From Candidatus Planktophila sp. (lineage in GTDB: Bacteria; Actinomycetota; Actinomycetes; Nanopelagicales; Nanopelagicaceae), in assembly GCA_030832135.1 (NCBI GenBank), contig JAURJS010000031.1, forward strand, positions 1-10,672: a stretch of DNA of 10,672 bases. Reading direction: 5' to 3'. Shown here piece by piece: positions 1 to 6,423 of this stretch. The notes under the pieces were generated by a model. It searched no databases and was not told the origin of the DNA. It worked only from the letters and a program-made list of their open reading frames with translations. Each line of letters opens with the position of its first letter. The first letter of the stretch is position 1. A program made the translations under genes and the position numbers.

Positions 1-878
1 CCAACAGCGTTGTAGAGAACGCCAGCTGGAACACCTGATGCCTTGATTGTTGTTGCATCGCCACCGACTGATCCGAGGATCCACTGTGGTGCGTACTTAA
101 GCGCTGCTGCTGTACCGAGGCCAGCTGCTGTTGCACTTGAAACACCGAAGAGGATTACAACATCGCAGTTTGCTGCCTTGAGCTTTGTGACCCAACCAGC
201 TGCAGTTGTTGCGCTCTGTGAACCAGATGCATATCCAACTGTTGTTGCGAACTTGATGCCGGCTGACTTGAAGCCTGCAAGAGCATCTGAACCGAAGTCG
301 TCATCCTGGTAAACAAGACCGATTGACTTACCGGCGAAGTTATCCTTGATGTACTCAGCCATGATCTTTGCTTCCATTACATATGAAGGCAAGAGAGCGT
401 AAGTAGTTGGATACTTCTTTGCATCAGCGAATCCGCTGAAACCTGTATTTACGAAGAGAACAGGGACGCCGCGCTTACCTGGATTAACAGATGCTGCAAC
501 TGCCTTGTTGTTTGCTGTTCCCAATGGAGAAACAAGAGCGAAAACCTTATCCTTAAGAATAAGTTCATTTGTCTTTGCTACAGCCTGAGTTGGCACATAC
601 TGATCATCCTTGACTACAAGAGTGATCTTGCGACCATTTACTCCGCCGTTGGCGTTGACATAATCAAAGTAAGCCTTCATAGCGGCTGGAACCTTGTTAT
701 ATCCAGGTGAAGCTGCACCAGTCATTGGGAGCGTTACACCTAATTTAATTTCCTTTGTCGATACACCAACTTCTGACTTTGGTGAGAACGCATTTGCAGG
801 TACTGCTGCAACTGTCAGCGAAGTAACTGCGAGCATCGCACTAGCTGTGATCAGCTTACGACGATTAAAAGATTTCAT
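1..878 (-). CDS. livK: Branched-chain amino acid-type ABC transporter substrate-binding protein, C-terminus beyond window
   Basis: Extracytoplasmic binding protein of the HAAT/LivK type (Peripla_BP_6 fold), which captures an amino acid or similar small solute for the LivHMGF importer. The visible 292 residues start at an ATG with an AAGGA site five bases upstream. Residues 1-30 form a signal peptide: basic NRRK at 5-8, a weakly hydrophobic Ala/Ser/Thr core, then a PANA cleavage-like site at 27-30. There is no lipobox cysteine; the only Cys visible is at 238. Mature sequence opens with IKLGVTLPMTG (44-54), the usual first strand, followed by GGVNGRKI (78-85) and a DDQY segment near 91 typical of these proteins. 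The gene lies 32 bases after livM and is the last transporter gene seen. The frame stays open to the left edge, so the C-terminus is missing. The true ligand (branched-chain amino acids, amide or urea) cannot be told from sequence. Confidence 0.9.
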   Translation of the reverse strand, partial: MKSFNRRKLITASAMLAVTSLTVAAVPANAFSPKSEVGVSTKEIKLGVTLPMTGAASPGYNKVPAAMKAYFDYVNANGGVNGRKITLVVKDDQYVPTQAVAKTNELILKDKVFALVSPLGTANNKAVAASVNPGKRGVPVLFVNTGFSGFADAKKYPTTYALLPSYVMEAKIMAEYIKDNFAGKSIGLVYQDDDFGSDALAGFKSAGIKFATTVGYASGSQSATTAAGWVTKLKAANCDVVILFGVSSATAAGLGTAAALKYAPQWILGSVGGDATTIKASGVPAGVLYNAV

Positions 879-910
879 CTCTTTCCTTCCATTGAGGGCC
901 CTTACGGGAT

Positions 911-1936
911 TTAGAGACTCTTCTCCTTCTTCACTCGTCGTGATCGCATCTGTTCAACTGGACCATTTGGTACGAAGACCACGGTCAGAATCAAGAGCGT
1001 TCCCATAACTATGTGAGGCAGGTTGGTCGCTATCGCCTCTGATGCGCCAGCACGGTTAACAACCGTTCCGACGATCTCGGGTAGAGCGACCAGAGTCACT
1101 GCCCCAATCATGACGCCTCCGAGGGTAGTTACGCCAGAGAGAACCGCACCTGTAAGCAAAGAAAATGAGAGGGCCAATGGGAAGGCGCTCGGTGAGACAG
1201 TGCCGATAGTCATCGCTAAAAGCGCCCCTGCAAGGCCTGCTAAGCCGGCGCTCAGGGTGAATGCGAGGACTTTTGCGCGTGCAATATTGACTCCCGCGAG
1301 CTCTGCCGCAACTTCGCTGCCTCGAATCGCCTTCCATGTACGGCCATAGCGAGATCTCATAACATTTTGTAACCAAAAAATAGCGATCAAAGTTGCAAGG
1401 GCTGCAATCCAGAAGAACCACTTATATTGGGTGAAATCTGCGCCAAGAGATTCTGGTGGAAATCCCACATCGAAGAAGAGGCCCTGCTCTCCTCCAAGGA
1501 TGGTGAATTGATTAGCAATCGATGGCAGACCCACCGCTAGCGCCAACGTTGCACCAGCGAGATAGGGGCCAGATAAACGCGCTGCGGCAATTCCTAATAA
1601 TGCACCAGCACCTGCTGCGGCAAGAATTGCAACGACAAATGTGAGTGGAATAGGAAGATGCCAATGCAGATGTGAGAGCGCTGCTGCATAACCGCCAACA
1701 CCTAAGAGCGCACCTTGTCCGAGTGAGACTTGGCCCGAGTAACCGGTGAGAAGAATGATCGATGCAATGCCAATGACATAGAAAGAAACTTGTGCACCTT
1801 GATAGACACGTAGCTCATCAACGTTATTGCTTAAGAGATAGATAAGGAATCCGAGAACGATAAAGATCAGAAGTCGAACCTTATTGGAAATCTGATGTGA
1901 ACTATTCTTTGAGCGGCTCTTTGAAGACTTATGCAC
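911..1936 (-). CDS. livM: Branched-chain amino acid-type ABC transporter permease LivM
   Basis: One of the two integral membrane subunits of the HAAT importer; pairs with LivH to form the channel. Several hydrophobic segments follow a basic, Ser/Lys-rich N-terminus (residues 1-20). The family signature GYSGQVSLGQ sits at 65-74. The cytoplasmic coupling loop that contacts the ATPases is at about 198-222 (GRTWKAIRGSEVAAELAGV...). The C-terminal tail is basic (RSRRVKKEKSL). I chose the GTG at 1936 because an AGAAGG site lies nine bases upstream; this gives 341 residues and an 8-base overlap with the end of livH. The in-frame GTG at 1945 (344 residues) is possible but the same purine stretch would abut it. 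Length is ordinary for LivM. Cytoplasmic membrane. Confidence 0.93.
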   Translation of the reverse strand: MHKSSKSRSKNSSHQISNKVRLLIFIVLGFLIYLLSNNVDELRVYQGAQVSFYVIGIASIILLTGYSGQVSLGQGALLGVGGYAAALSHLHWHLPIPLTFVVAILAAAGAGALLGIAAARLSGPYLAGATLALAVGLPSIANQFTILGGEQGLFFDVGFPPESLGADFTQYKWFFWIAALATLIAIFWLQNVMRSRYGRTWKAIRGSEVAAELAGVNIARAKVLAFTLSAGLAGLAGALLAMTIGTVSPSAFPLALSFSLLTGAVLSGVTTLGGVMIGAVTLVALPEIVGTVVNRAGASEAIATNLPHIVMGTLLILTVVFVPNGPVEQMRSRRVKKEKSL

Positions 1937-2837
1937 GGCGTCCACCCTTCTTACCGAGGAACCCTTGCGGACGAATAAAGAGAACGAGTAACAAAATTAC
2001 AAATGGCGCAATAAAGAAGAGTGAGTCGCTGATATACATCAGAACAAAGGCGGTGATAATTCCAAGTGCGAGACCACCAATTACTGCACCGAGCAAGCTT
2101 TCTAGCCCACCGATAACGGCTGCGATAAATCCAGAGATCAGTAAGAGTGAGAACTCAATCGATGCGGTGGAGAAGGATCCATTTCCATTGGCAACTAGGA
2201 GAAGTCCCGCCACAGCGCCAGTTGCGCCAGAGAGAGCCCAGCCCAGGGTGCGAACAGCATCGACTCGAACACCTGCGAGGCGGGCGAGCTCAGGTGAGAA
2301 GGCAGCTGCACGGAGTGAGAGTCCGATAGATGTCTTCTGCACAATCAAGGTGAGGAGAATCAGTAATACGGCGACGATGGCGATAATCGCCAACTTCATC
2401 GGTGAGAAGACCAATGTATTGGTGCCGATGGTAAAGCCAGTGTTAGAGAGAGGAGGTGTGATCAGTGAATCAGCGCCTCCCCAAATCAAGGTAATTGATG
2501 CCTGAATAACTTCAAGGAGACCGAGCGTTGCAATAATCGGTGCCACACCTGCAATTGCTCCACTTGTTGAATGCTTCAGAAGCACGCGCATCAAGGTGAT
2601 CTCAATGAGCGCCGAGATAAGAGCACCACCAATCATCGCCACAACCAACGCAATCCAGAATGAATCAACATATTTGAGAGTCTGGAAGCCGATAAATGTT
2701 GATGTGAGCGCCTGGCCTGCCTGGGCAAAGTTGATAACTCGAGTGGAGCGCCAGACAAGAACGATGGAGAGCGCCATCAAGGCATAAATTGCACCAGAGG
2801 TAATTCCGATAAGGAGGGTATTAATTAATTGAAACAT
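1929..2837 (-). CDS. livH: Branched-chain amino acid-type ABC transporter permease LivH
   Basis: Second membrane subunit of the HAAT importer, 302 residues, normal family length. Hydrophobic segments lie at about 5-27, 60-85, 96-116, 148-167, 197-215, 228-248, 250-269 and 273-289. The LivH hallmark INFAQAG is at 35-41, and the coupling loop that docks on the ATPases at about 176-204 (RAAAFSPELARLAGVRVDA...). The C-terminus reads RPQGFLG then a basic tail, as usual in the family. The ATG is preceded six bases upstream by AGGGGAG, part of which is the TAG stop of livF, so translation of the two is probably linked. Its 3' end overlaps the start of livM. Residues and order match a working permease; no odd feature seen. 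Confidence 0.94.
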   Translation of the reverse strand: MFQLINTLLIGITSGAIYALMALSIVLVWRSTRVINFAQAGQALTSTFIGFQTLKYVDSFWIALVVAMIGGALISALIEITLMRVLLKHSTSGAIAGVAPIIATLGLLEVIQASITLIWGGADSLITPPLSNTGFTIGTNTLVFSPMKLAIIAIVAVLLILLTLIVQKTSIGLSLRAAAFSPELARLAGVRVDAVRTLGWALSGATGAVAGLLLVANGNGSFSTASIEFSLLLISGFIAAVIGGLESLLGAVIGGLALGIITAFVLMYISDSLFFIAPFVILLLVLFIRPQGFLGKKGGRRA

Positions 2838-2843
2838 CTCGTA

Positions 2844-2850
2844 CTCCCCT
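2844..2850 (-). promoter_or_regulatory. Ribosome binding site for livH, overlapping the livF stop
   Basis: Reads AGGGGAG on the minus strand, six bases before the ATG at 2837. The TAG stop of livF (2849-2851) shares its first bases, so ribosomes finishing livF sit on the livH site. Confidence 0.75.
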
Positions 2851-3559
2851 AGTAACCCAAGTAAGCAGCGCGAACTGCAGGGTTGGAGGCGAGATCTTGG
2901 GCAGATCCAGTTGTTGCAATCGAACCAAGGTTGAGCACAATTCCAGAGTCGGCGATGTTGAGCGCACCCATTGCATTCTGCTCCACGAGAACAACTGATA
3001 AGCCATACTGCTTAGTGACATTGACGATTGATTCAAAGATCTGCTTCACAAGAAGTGGAGCCAATCCCAGTGATGGTTCATCAAGGAGGAGAAGTTCTGG
3101 CTTTGACATCAGCGCGCGACCAATTGCGAGCATCTGTCGTTCACCACCAGAGAGAGTCTCTGTGGTCTGCTTGCGACGTTCTTCAAGACGAGGAAAGAGC
3201 TCGAAGATTTCCCGCTTTGAAGAAGCGCTCTCAGATTTATTGCGACGCCAGAGAGCTCCAAGATCGAGGTTCTCCTCAACAGTGAGCTCTGGAATTACAG
3301 ATTTACCTTCCGAGACATGGGCGACTCCATGTCGAACATGGGATTCAGCTTTACCGTGGAGGAGGTTGTGGCCCTTCCAAGCTGCACTTCCTGTTGTTGC
3401 AGATTTCAGGCCAGAGAGAGTGCGCAGAAGTGTTGATTTACCAGCGCCATTTGAGCCAATCACAGCGGTGAGCTCACCGACTTTCACATCAAATGAGACT
3501 TGAGTGAGCGCCTGAATTGCGCCGTGATGAACGGTGAGATTTTCAACGTGGAGCGTCAC
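2849..3559 (-). CDS. livF: Branched-chain amino acid-type ABC transporter ATP-binding protein LivF
   Basis: Cytoplasmic ATPase subunit of the HAAT importer, 236 residues, usual LivF size. Walker A GSNGAGKST at 35-43; the LivF-type segment VSEGKSVIPELTVEENL at about 82-98; intact ABC signature LSGGE at 136-140; Walker B LLLLDEP at 156-162; then LVEQN at 191-195 where other ABC ATPases have the H-loop histidine. The Gln in place of His is normal for LivF proteins. The start is GTG, sharing GTGA with the TGA stop of livG (4-base overlap); AGGAG lies ten bases upstream inside livG. Together with LivG it should form the heterodimeric motor. In this pair LivF carries the canonical signature while LivG's is changed. 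Confidence 0.95.
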   Translation of the reverse strand: MTLHVENLTVHHGAIQALTQVSFDVKVGELTAVIGSNGAGKSTLLRTLSGLKSATTGSAAWKGHNLLHGKAESHVRHGVAHVSEGKSVIPELTVEENLDLGALWRRNKSESASSKREIFELFPRLEERRKQTTETLSGGERQMLAIGRALMSKPELLLLDEPSLGLAPLLVKQIFESIVNVTKQYGLSVVLVEQNAMGALNIADSGIVLNLGSIATTGSAQDLASNPAVRAAYLGY

Positions 3560-4323
3560 TTGGCATCAGCTCCTAAGTAAGCGGTAATAACCGCTGGATC
3601 ATTACGAACATGATCTGGAGTACCGGATGAGATTACTTCTCCAAAGTTAAGAACATAGATGCGATCACAGACTGACATCACAACATCCATATGGTGCTCG
3701 ACAATAAGAATCGACATCTCTCCTGAGAGATCGCTAATTAATCTATTGAGCCATTCGATATCTTGCGCGCCAAGTCCACCTGCTGGCTCATCAAGGAGCA
3801 GTAGCTTGGGATGGCTGACAAGTGCGCGAGCAATAGCAACGCGCTTGCTATCAGGATATGAGAGTGAACCAGCGCGAACATCTGCAAGGGATGCGGCATA
3901 GACGCGCTCAAGTGCAAAGTGCGCACGATCGCGAAGTTGGCGTTCATCTCGGCTATTGACTCCGAAGGAAGCAGAGAGCAATCCGGTGCGAGCAAACTTA
4001 TGAGCACCGAGCATCACATTCTCTGTCACAGTCAGTTCAGGAAAGAGTCCGACGCCCTGCAATGTGCGGGCGATACCGATAGATGAGAGTTGATCTGTCG
4101 CCGGCCATGGTGATGGGTTGCCATCAAAGGCGAATGTTCCTGAATCAGGTTTTACGATTCCGCAGATGGTGTTGAACATCGTCGTCTTACCGGCGCCATT
4201 GGGGCCAATCAGTCCCACAACTTCGTGGTGACCCACTGCAATATCTACCTTTGAGAGCGCACGGAGTCCACCAAAGGCGACGTTGACATCTTTGGCTTCG
4301 AGCAAGTTCTTATTAGTAGACAT
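3556..4323 (-). CDS. livG: Branched-chain amino acid-type ABC transporter ATP-binding protein LivG, variant signature motif
   Basis: Cytoplasmic ATPase partner of LivF, 255 residues from the ATG at 4323. Walker A GPNGAGKTT at 40-48; Q-loop region ARTLQGVGLFPELTVTENV at about 85-103 with Q89; Walker B LLLLDEP at 174-180; H-loop EHHMDVVM at 209-216; C-terminal NDPAVITAYLG, a common LivG ending. The ABC signature is unusual: LSYPDSKR at 154-161, where LivG proteins often show LSYGQ-like sequence, so Gly is Pro and Gln is Asp. The ATG overlaps the last 11 bases of alr and I see no good Shine-Dalgarno, so translation may depend on coupling to alr. A TTG at 4356 would add 11 residues but looks less likely, since those residues do not resemble the family. 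First gene of the transporter set. Confidence 0.93.
   Translation of the reverse strand: MSTNKNLLEAKDVNVAFGGLRALSKVDIAVGHHEVVGLIGPNGAGKTTMFNTICGIVKPDSGTFAFDGNPSPWPATDQLSSIGIARTLQGVGLFPELTVTENVMLGAHKFARTGLLSASFGVNSRDERQLRDRAHFALERVYAASLADVRAGSLSYPDSKRVAIARALVSHPKLLLLDEPAGGLGAQDIEWLNRLISDLSGEMSILIVEHHMDVVMSVCDRIYVLNFGEVISSGTPDHVRNDPAVITAYLGADAK
3570..3574 (-). promoter_or_regulatory. Ribosome binding site for livF
   Basis: Reads AGGAG on the minus strand within the end of livG, ten bases before the GTG at 3559. An out-of-frame ATG lies between it and the GTG but leads to no gene. It supports the GTG start that overlaps the livG stop. Confidence 0.65.
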
Positions 4324-5413
4324 GAGCGGAGTAGATTCTAGGCACACGAGGCCCAATTCGGGTCACAATCTCGTAATTAATACTTCCGCAGGCAGCGCCC
4401 CAATCCTCCGCCGTGTACTCACCATGCGAGCCATTACCGAAGATGACGACCCAATCCCCCGATTGAGCCTTTGAATCTGGACCTAAATCCACCACAAATT
4501 GATCCATCGAAACGCGACCGATAATGGGTGCTCGTTCACCATTAATCCAAACCCCAGCACCTCGTGCAATACGTGGGATGCCATCGGCATATCCCATGGT
4601 GACAACACCGAGCTTAGTATCGCGAGTTGTCGATTCACTCGCTCCATACCCCACGGGAGTTCCAGCGGGAACATCCTTAACGAGATAGAGGGAAGAACGA
4701 AGCTGCATAGCAGGGCGCAACCCAAACTCTTTCGCAGAACCCATACCAACATCTGGTGTGAGTCCATAGATTGCAATACCTGTTCGCACCATATCGAGAG
4801 CTGCGTCTGAGTTCTTCAGCGTTGCAGCTGAATTTGAAATATGGCGAATAATATTTGTGTGGCCAAAACCTTCCAGCACCTTGACCATCTCATTAAATCT
4901 ATCGAGTTGATCTTGATTCTGTGCTTCCTCCGGTTCATCAGCGCGAGCAAAATGGGAGAAGACTCCAACCACATCAACGCCAGATAGATCGCTTGCGGTT
5001 AACTGTGACCATTCACTTAAGAAACCACCACGGCTCATTCCGGTATCGAGCTCGAGGTGTACGCGAGCTTTCTTCTGAGAACTTGCCTCGGTAATTTCAC
5101 GAAGTGCCTTTAATGATGCTGCGGCGAGATCAATATCGAGATCGATTGCGCTCTTAAAATCTGAACCTGGTTGCACAAGCCAGGCAAGGATTGGTGCAGT
5201 AATACCTGCTTCACGAAGAGCAATCGCTTCTTCCAGGAGAGCAACGCCCACCATATCTGCACCTGCGCTAATAGCGGCCTGCGCCACCGGAATAAGTCCA
5301 TGGCCATATGCATCAGCCTTCACTACGGCGAGCAGTTGCGTCCCTGATTTTGCCTTCAGCTGTGCAACATTGTGCTTGATTGCGCTGAGATCAATGATTG
5401 CCTCTGCTCTCAT
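4313..5413 (-). CDS. alr: Alanine racemase (PLP-dependent)
   Basis: Interconverts L- and D-alanine in the cytoplasm; D-alanine goes to D-Ala-D-Ala for peptidoglycan. The 366-residue length is normal. The N-terminal TIM-barrel domain carries the PLP lysine K32 in VVKADAYGHG (31-40). LELDTGMSRGG is at 120-130 and SHFARAD at 153-159. MVRTGIAIYGL at 208-218 is the usual PLP-phosphate region. The C-terminal beta domain has the catalytic tyrosine Y256 in VGYGAS (254-259), followed by GYADGIPR at 274-281 and GRVSMDQ at 299-305. The ATG shares ATGA with the stop of acpS. Its stop lies inside the start of livG. In many Actinomycetota nnrD lies between acpS and alr and tsaE follows alr; neither is here. 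No missing key residue seen. Confidence 0.97.
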   Translation of the reverse strand: MRAEAIIDLSAIKHNVAQLKAKSGTQLLAVVKADAYGHGLIPVAQAAISAGADMVGVALLEEAIALREAGITAPILAWLVQPGSDFKSAIDLDIDLAAASLKALREITEASSQKKARVHLELDTGMSRGGFLSEWSQLTASDLSGVDVVGVFSHFARADEPEEAQNQDQLDRFNEMVKVLEGFGHTNIIRHISNSAATLKNSDAALDMVRTGIAIYGLTPDVGMGSAKEFGLRPAMQLRSSLYLVKDVPAGTPVGYGASESTTRDTKLGVVTMGYADGIPRIARGAGVWINGERAPIIGRVSMDQFVVDLGPDSKAQSGDWVVIFGNGSHGEYTAEDWGAACGSINYEIVTRIGPRVPRIYSAHVY

Positions 5414-5751
5414 CTCTCAATCACCACCATTGCAGAAGCAATCCCTGCATCATGAGAAAGGGAGAGATGGACGGTAGCGCCATCAATGAGATCTGCAATC
5501 TGACCTCGAAAGAGAAAGGCTGGCTTTCCATTGGGCAGATTGATCACTTCGGCATCGTGCCACTGAAGTCCGTGCTCTGGACTAAGCGCCTTATAGAGCG
5601 CCTCTTTCGCCGCAAAGCGAGCAGCGAGAGAAGACTCTTTAACAGTTGCTTCAGCTGAGGTGAAGAGCTTTTCACGCAGACCTGGTGTGCGCTCTAGAGA
5701 TTCATGGAAGCGCTTGATATCGACGACATCAATGCCGATTCCATCAATCAT
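5410..5751 (-). CDS. acpS: Holo-[acyl-carrier-protein] synthase
   Basis: Transfers 4'-phosphopantetheine from CoA to a serine of acyl carrier protein, switching on fatty acid synthesis. The 113 residues are a little under the usual 120-125. GIGIDVVDIKRF at 4-15 holds the metal-binding aspartate D8. FAAKEALYKAL at 46-56 holds the second metal/catalytic glutamate E50 and lysine K54. LSLSHD at 96-101 is the usual C-terminal motif. The ATG lies nine bases after the PAP2 gene with no clear Shine-Dalgarno, and the TGA overlaps the alr start by four bases. The middle region (about 30-42) is shorter and less typical than the standard FTxxE motif; the equivalent here is FTSAEA. The fold and active site look complete. 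Confidence 0.95.
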   Translation of the reverse strand: MIDGIGIDVVDIKRFHESLERTPGLREKLFTSAEATVKESSLAARFAAKEALYKALSPEHGLQWHDAEVINLPNGKPAFLFRGQIADLIDGATVHLSLSHDAGIASAMVVIER

Positions 5752-5760
5752 GTGTAAAGA

Positions 5761-6423
5761 CTAGTGGAGTTGGCTATCAGATGGAAAGTAACGATCGATA
5801 GCAATAACGAGAACAAGAAGGGCCCCGCCAAGTAAGAGACCGCCAAATAAATCAGAGAACCAATGTGTATTGCGCAAGAGCGAGACGGTGCAGACAGTCA
5901 GTGCAAGAGTTGCGACACCGGCACTAGCCAGGCGACCTCGATAGCGATCGACATGGGCATAGCGATAAATGAGATAGGCGATGATGCCCCAGATGAAGAT
6001 TGCATTTGATGCATGGCCACTGGGATATGACATGCCTCCAGCATGGAGTAGATCGATACCCAGTCGTGGCTTGGTGCGACCCAAGCCATATTTAAATGCG
6101 CCCACCACGATATTTAATGAGATAAATGAGAGGAGCCCTAAATTAATTGGCCGCCAAGTCTTAAAACGTCGGGAGATATAGACGGCAACAATCAATAGTG
6201 CGATTCCGGAAACTCCGCGAAGGCCTAAATCATCGAGTCGTCTAATGAGGAATGCGGAGATTCCCGTAAAGCGAGGATGGTCTGCTTCGCTCAGCGCTTC
6301 ATCGATATCGGTAATAGGGCCATAGGTAACAACTTGCTGGGTAATAAGGAGAAAGCCGGCGAAGAGGCTGGCGCTCCATTTCAGCGCCCGACGCATTTGG
6401 CGGCGACGGTTCTCAATCATCAT
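5761..6423 (-). CDS. PAP2-family membrane phosphatase
   Basis: Integral membrane acid phosphatase of the PAP2 superfamily (phosphatidate, undecaprenyl-diphosphate or related lipid phosphatase). The 220 residues have hydrophobic segments at about 14-32, 71-85, 94-110, 141-155, 165-183 and 193-209. The three PAP2 motifs are recognisable. C1 is K111 followed by GLGRTKPR, with Lys118-Pro119 where Arg-Pro is usual. C2 is YPSGHAS with H137. C3 is SLLRNTHWFSD with H187 and D191. In C3 the Arg normally six residues before the histidine is a Ser (S181); an Arg sits at 184 instead. The start forms TAATG with the glmS stop and lacks a Shine-Dalgarno, pointing to coupled translation; a second ATG follows directly. 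Position among glmM, glmS, acpS and alr suggests a role in lipid-carrier or phospholipid metabolism; the substrate is unknown. Confidence 0.88.
   Translation of the reverse strand: MMIENRRRQMRRALKWSASLFAGFLLITQQVVTYGPITDIDEALSEADHPRFTGISAFLIRRLDDLGLRGVSGIALLIVAVYISRRFKTWRPINLGLLSFISLNIVVGAFKYGLGRTKPRLGIDLLHAGGMSYPSGHASNAIFIWGIIAYLIYRYAHVDRYRGRLASAGVATLALTVCTVSLLRNTHWFSDLFGGLLLGGALLVLVIAIDRYFPSDSQLH

Noticed and set aside
890..897. Palindromic AGGGCCCT near the livM-livK gap as a terminator or operator
   Set aside because: It is a short perfect palindrome with no loop and no T-tract, beside the livK ribosome site. Chance is sufficient.
1897..2505. 202-codon open frame on the plus strand opposite livH
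   Set aside because: It lies fully antisense to a clear LivH/LivM pair, has a low-complexity Pro/Ala/Ser/Arg composition and no family likeness. It is a by-product of codon use on the other strand.
2883..3503. 206-codon open frame on the plus strand opposite livF
   Set aside because: Antisense to an intact ABC ATPase with all motifs. The translation is Ser/Arg-rich with no recognisable domain.
4324..4356. TTG start at 4356 for livG
   Set aside because: The added 11 residues do not look like LivG and there is no ribosome site; the ATG at 4323 gives a normal N-terminus.
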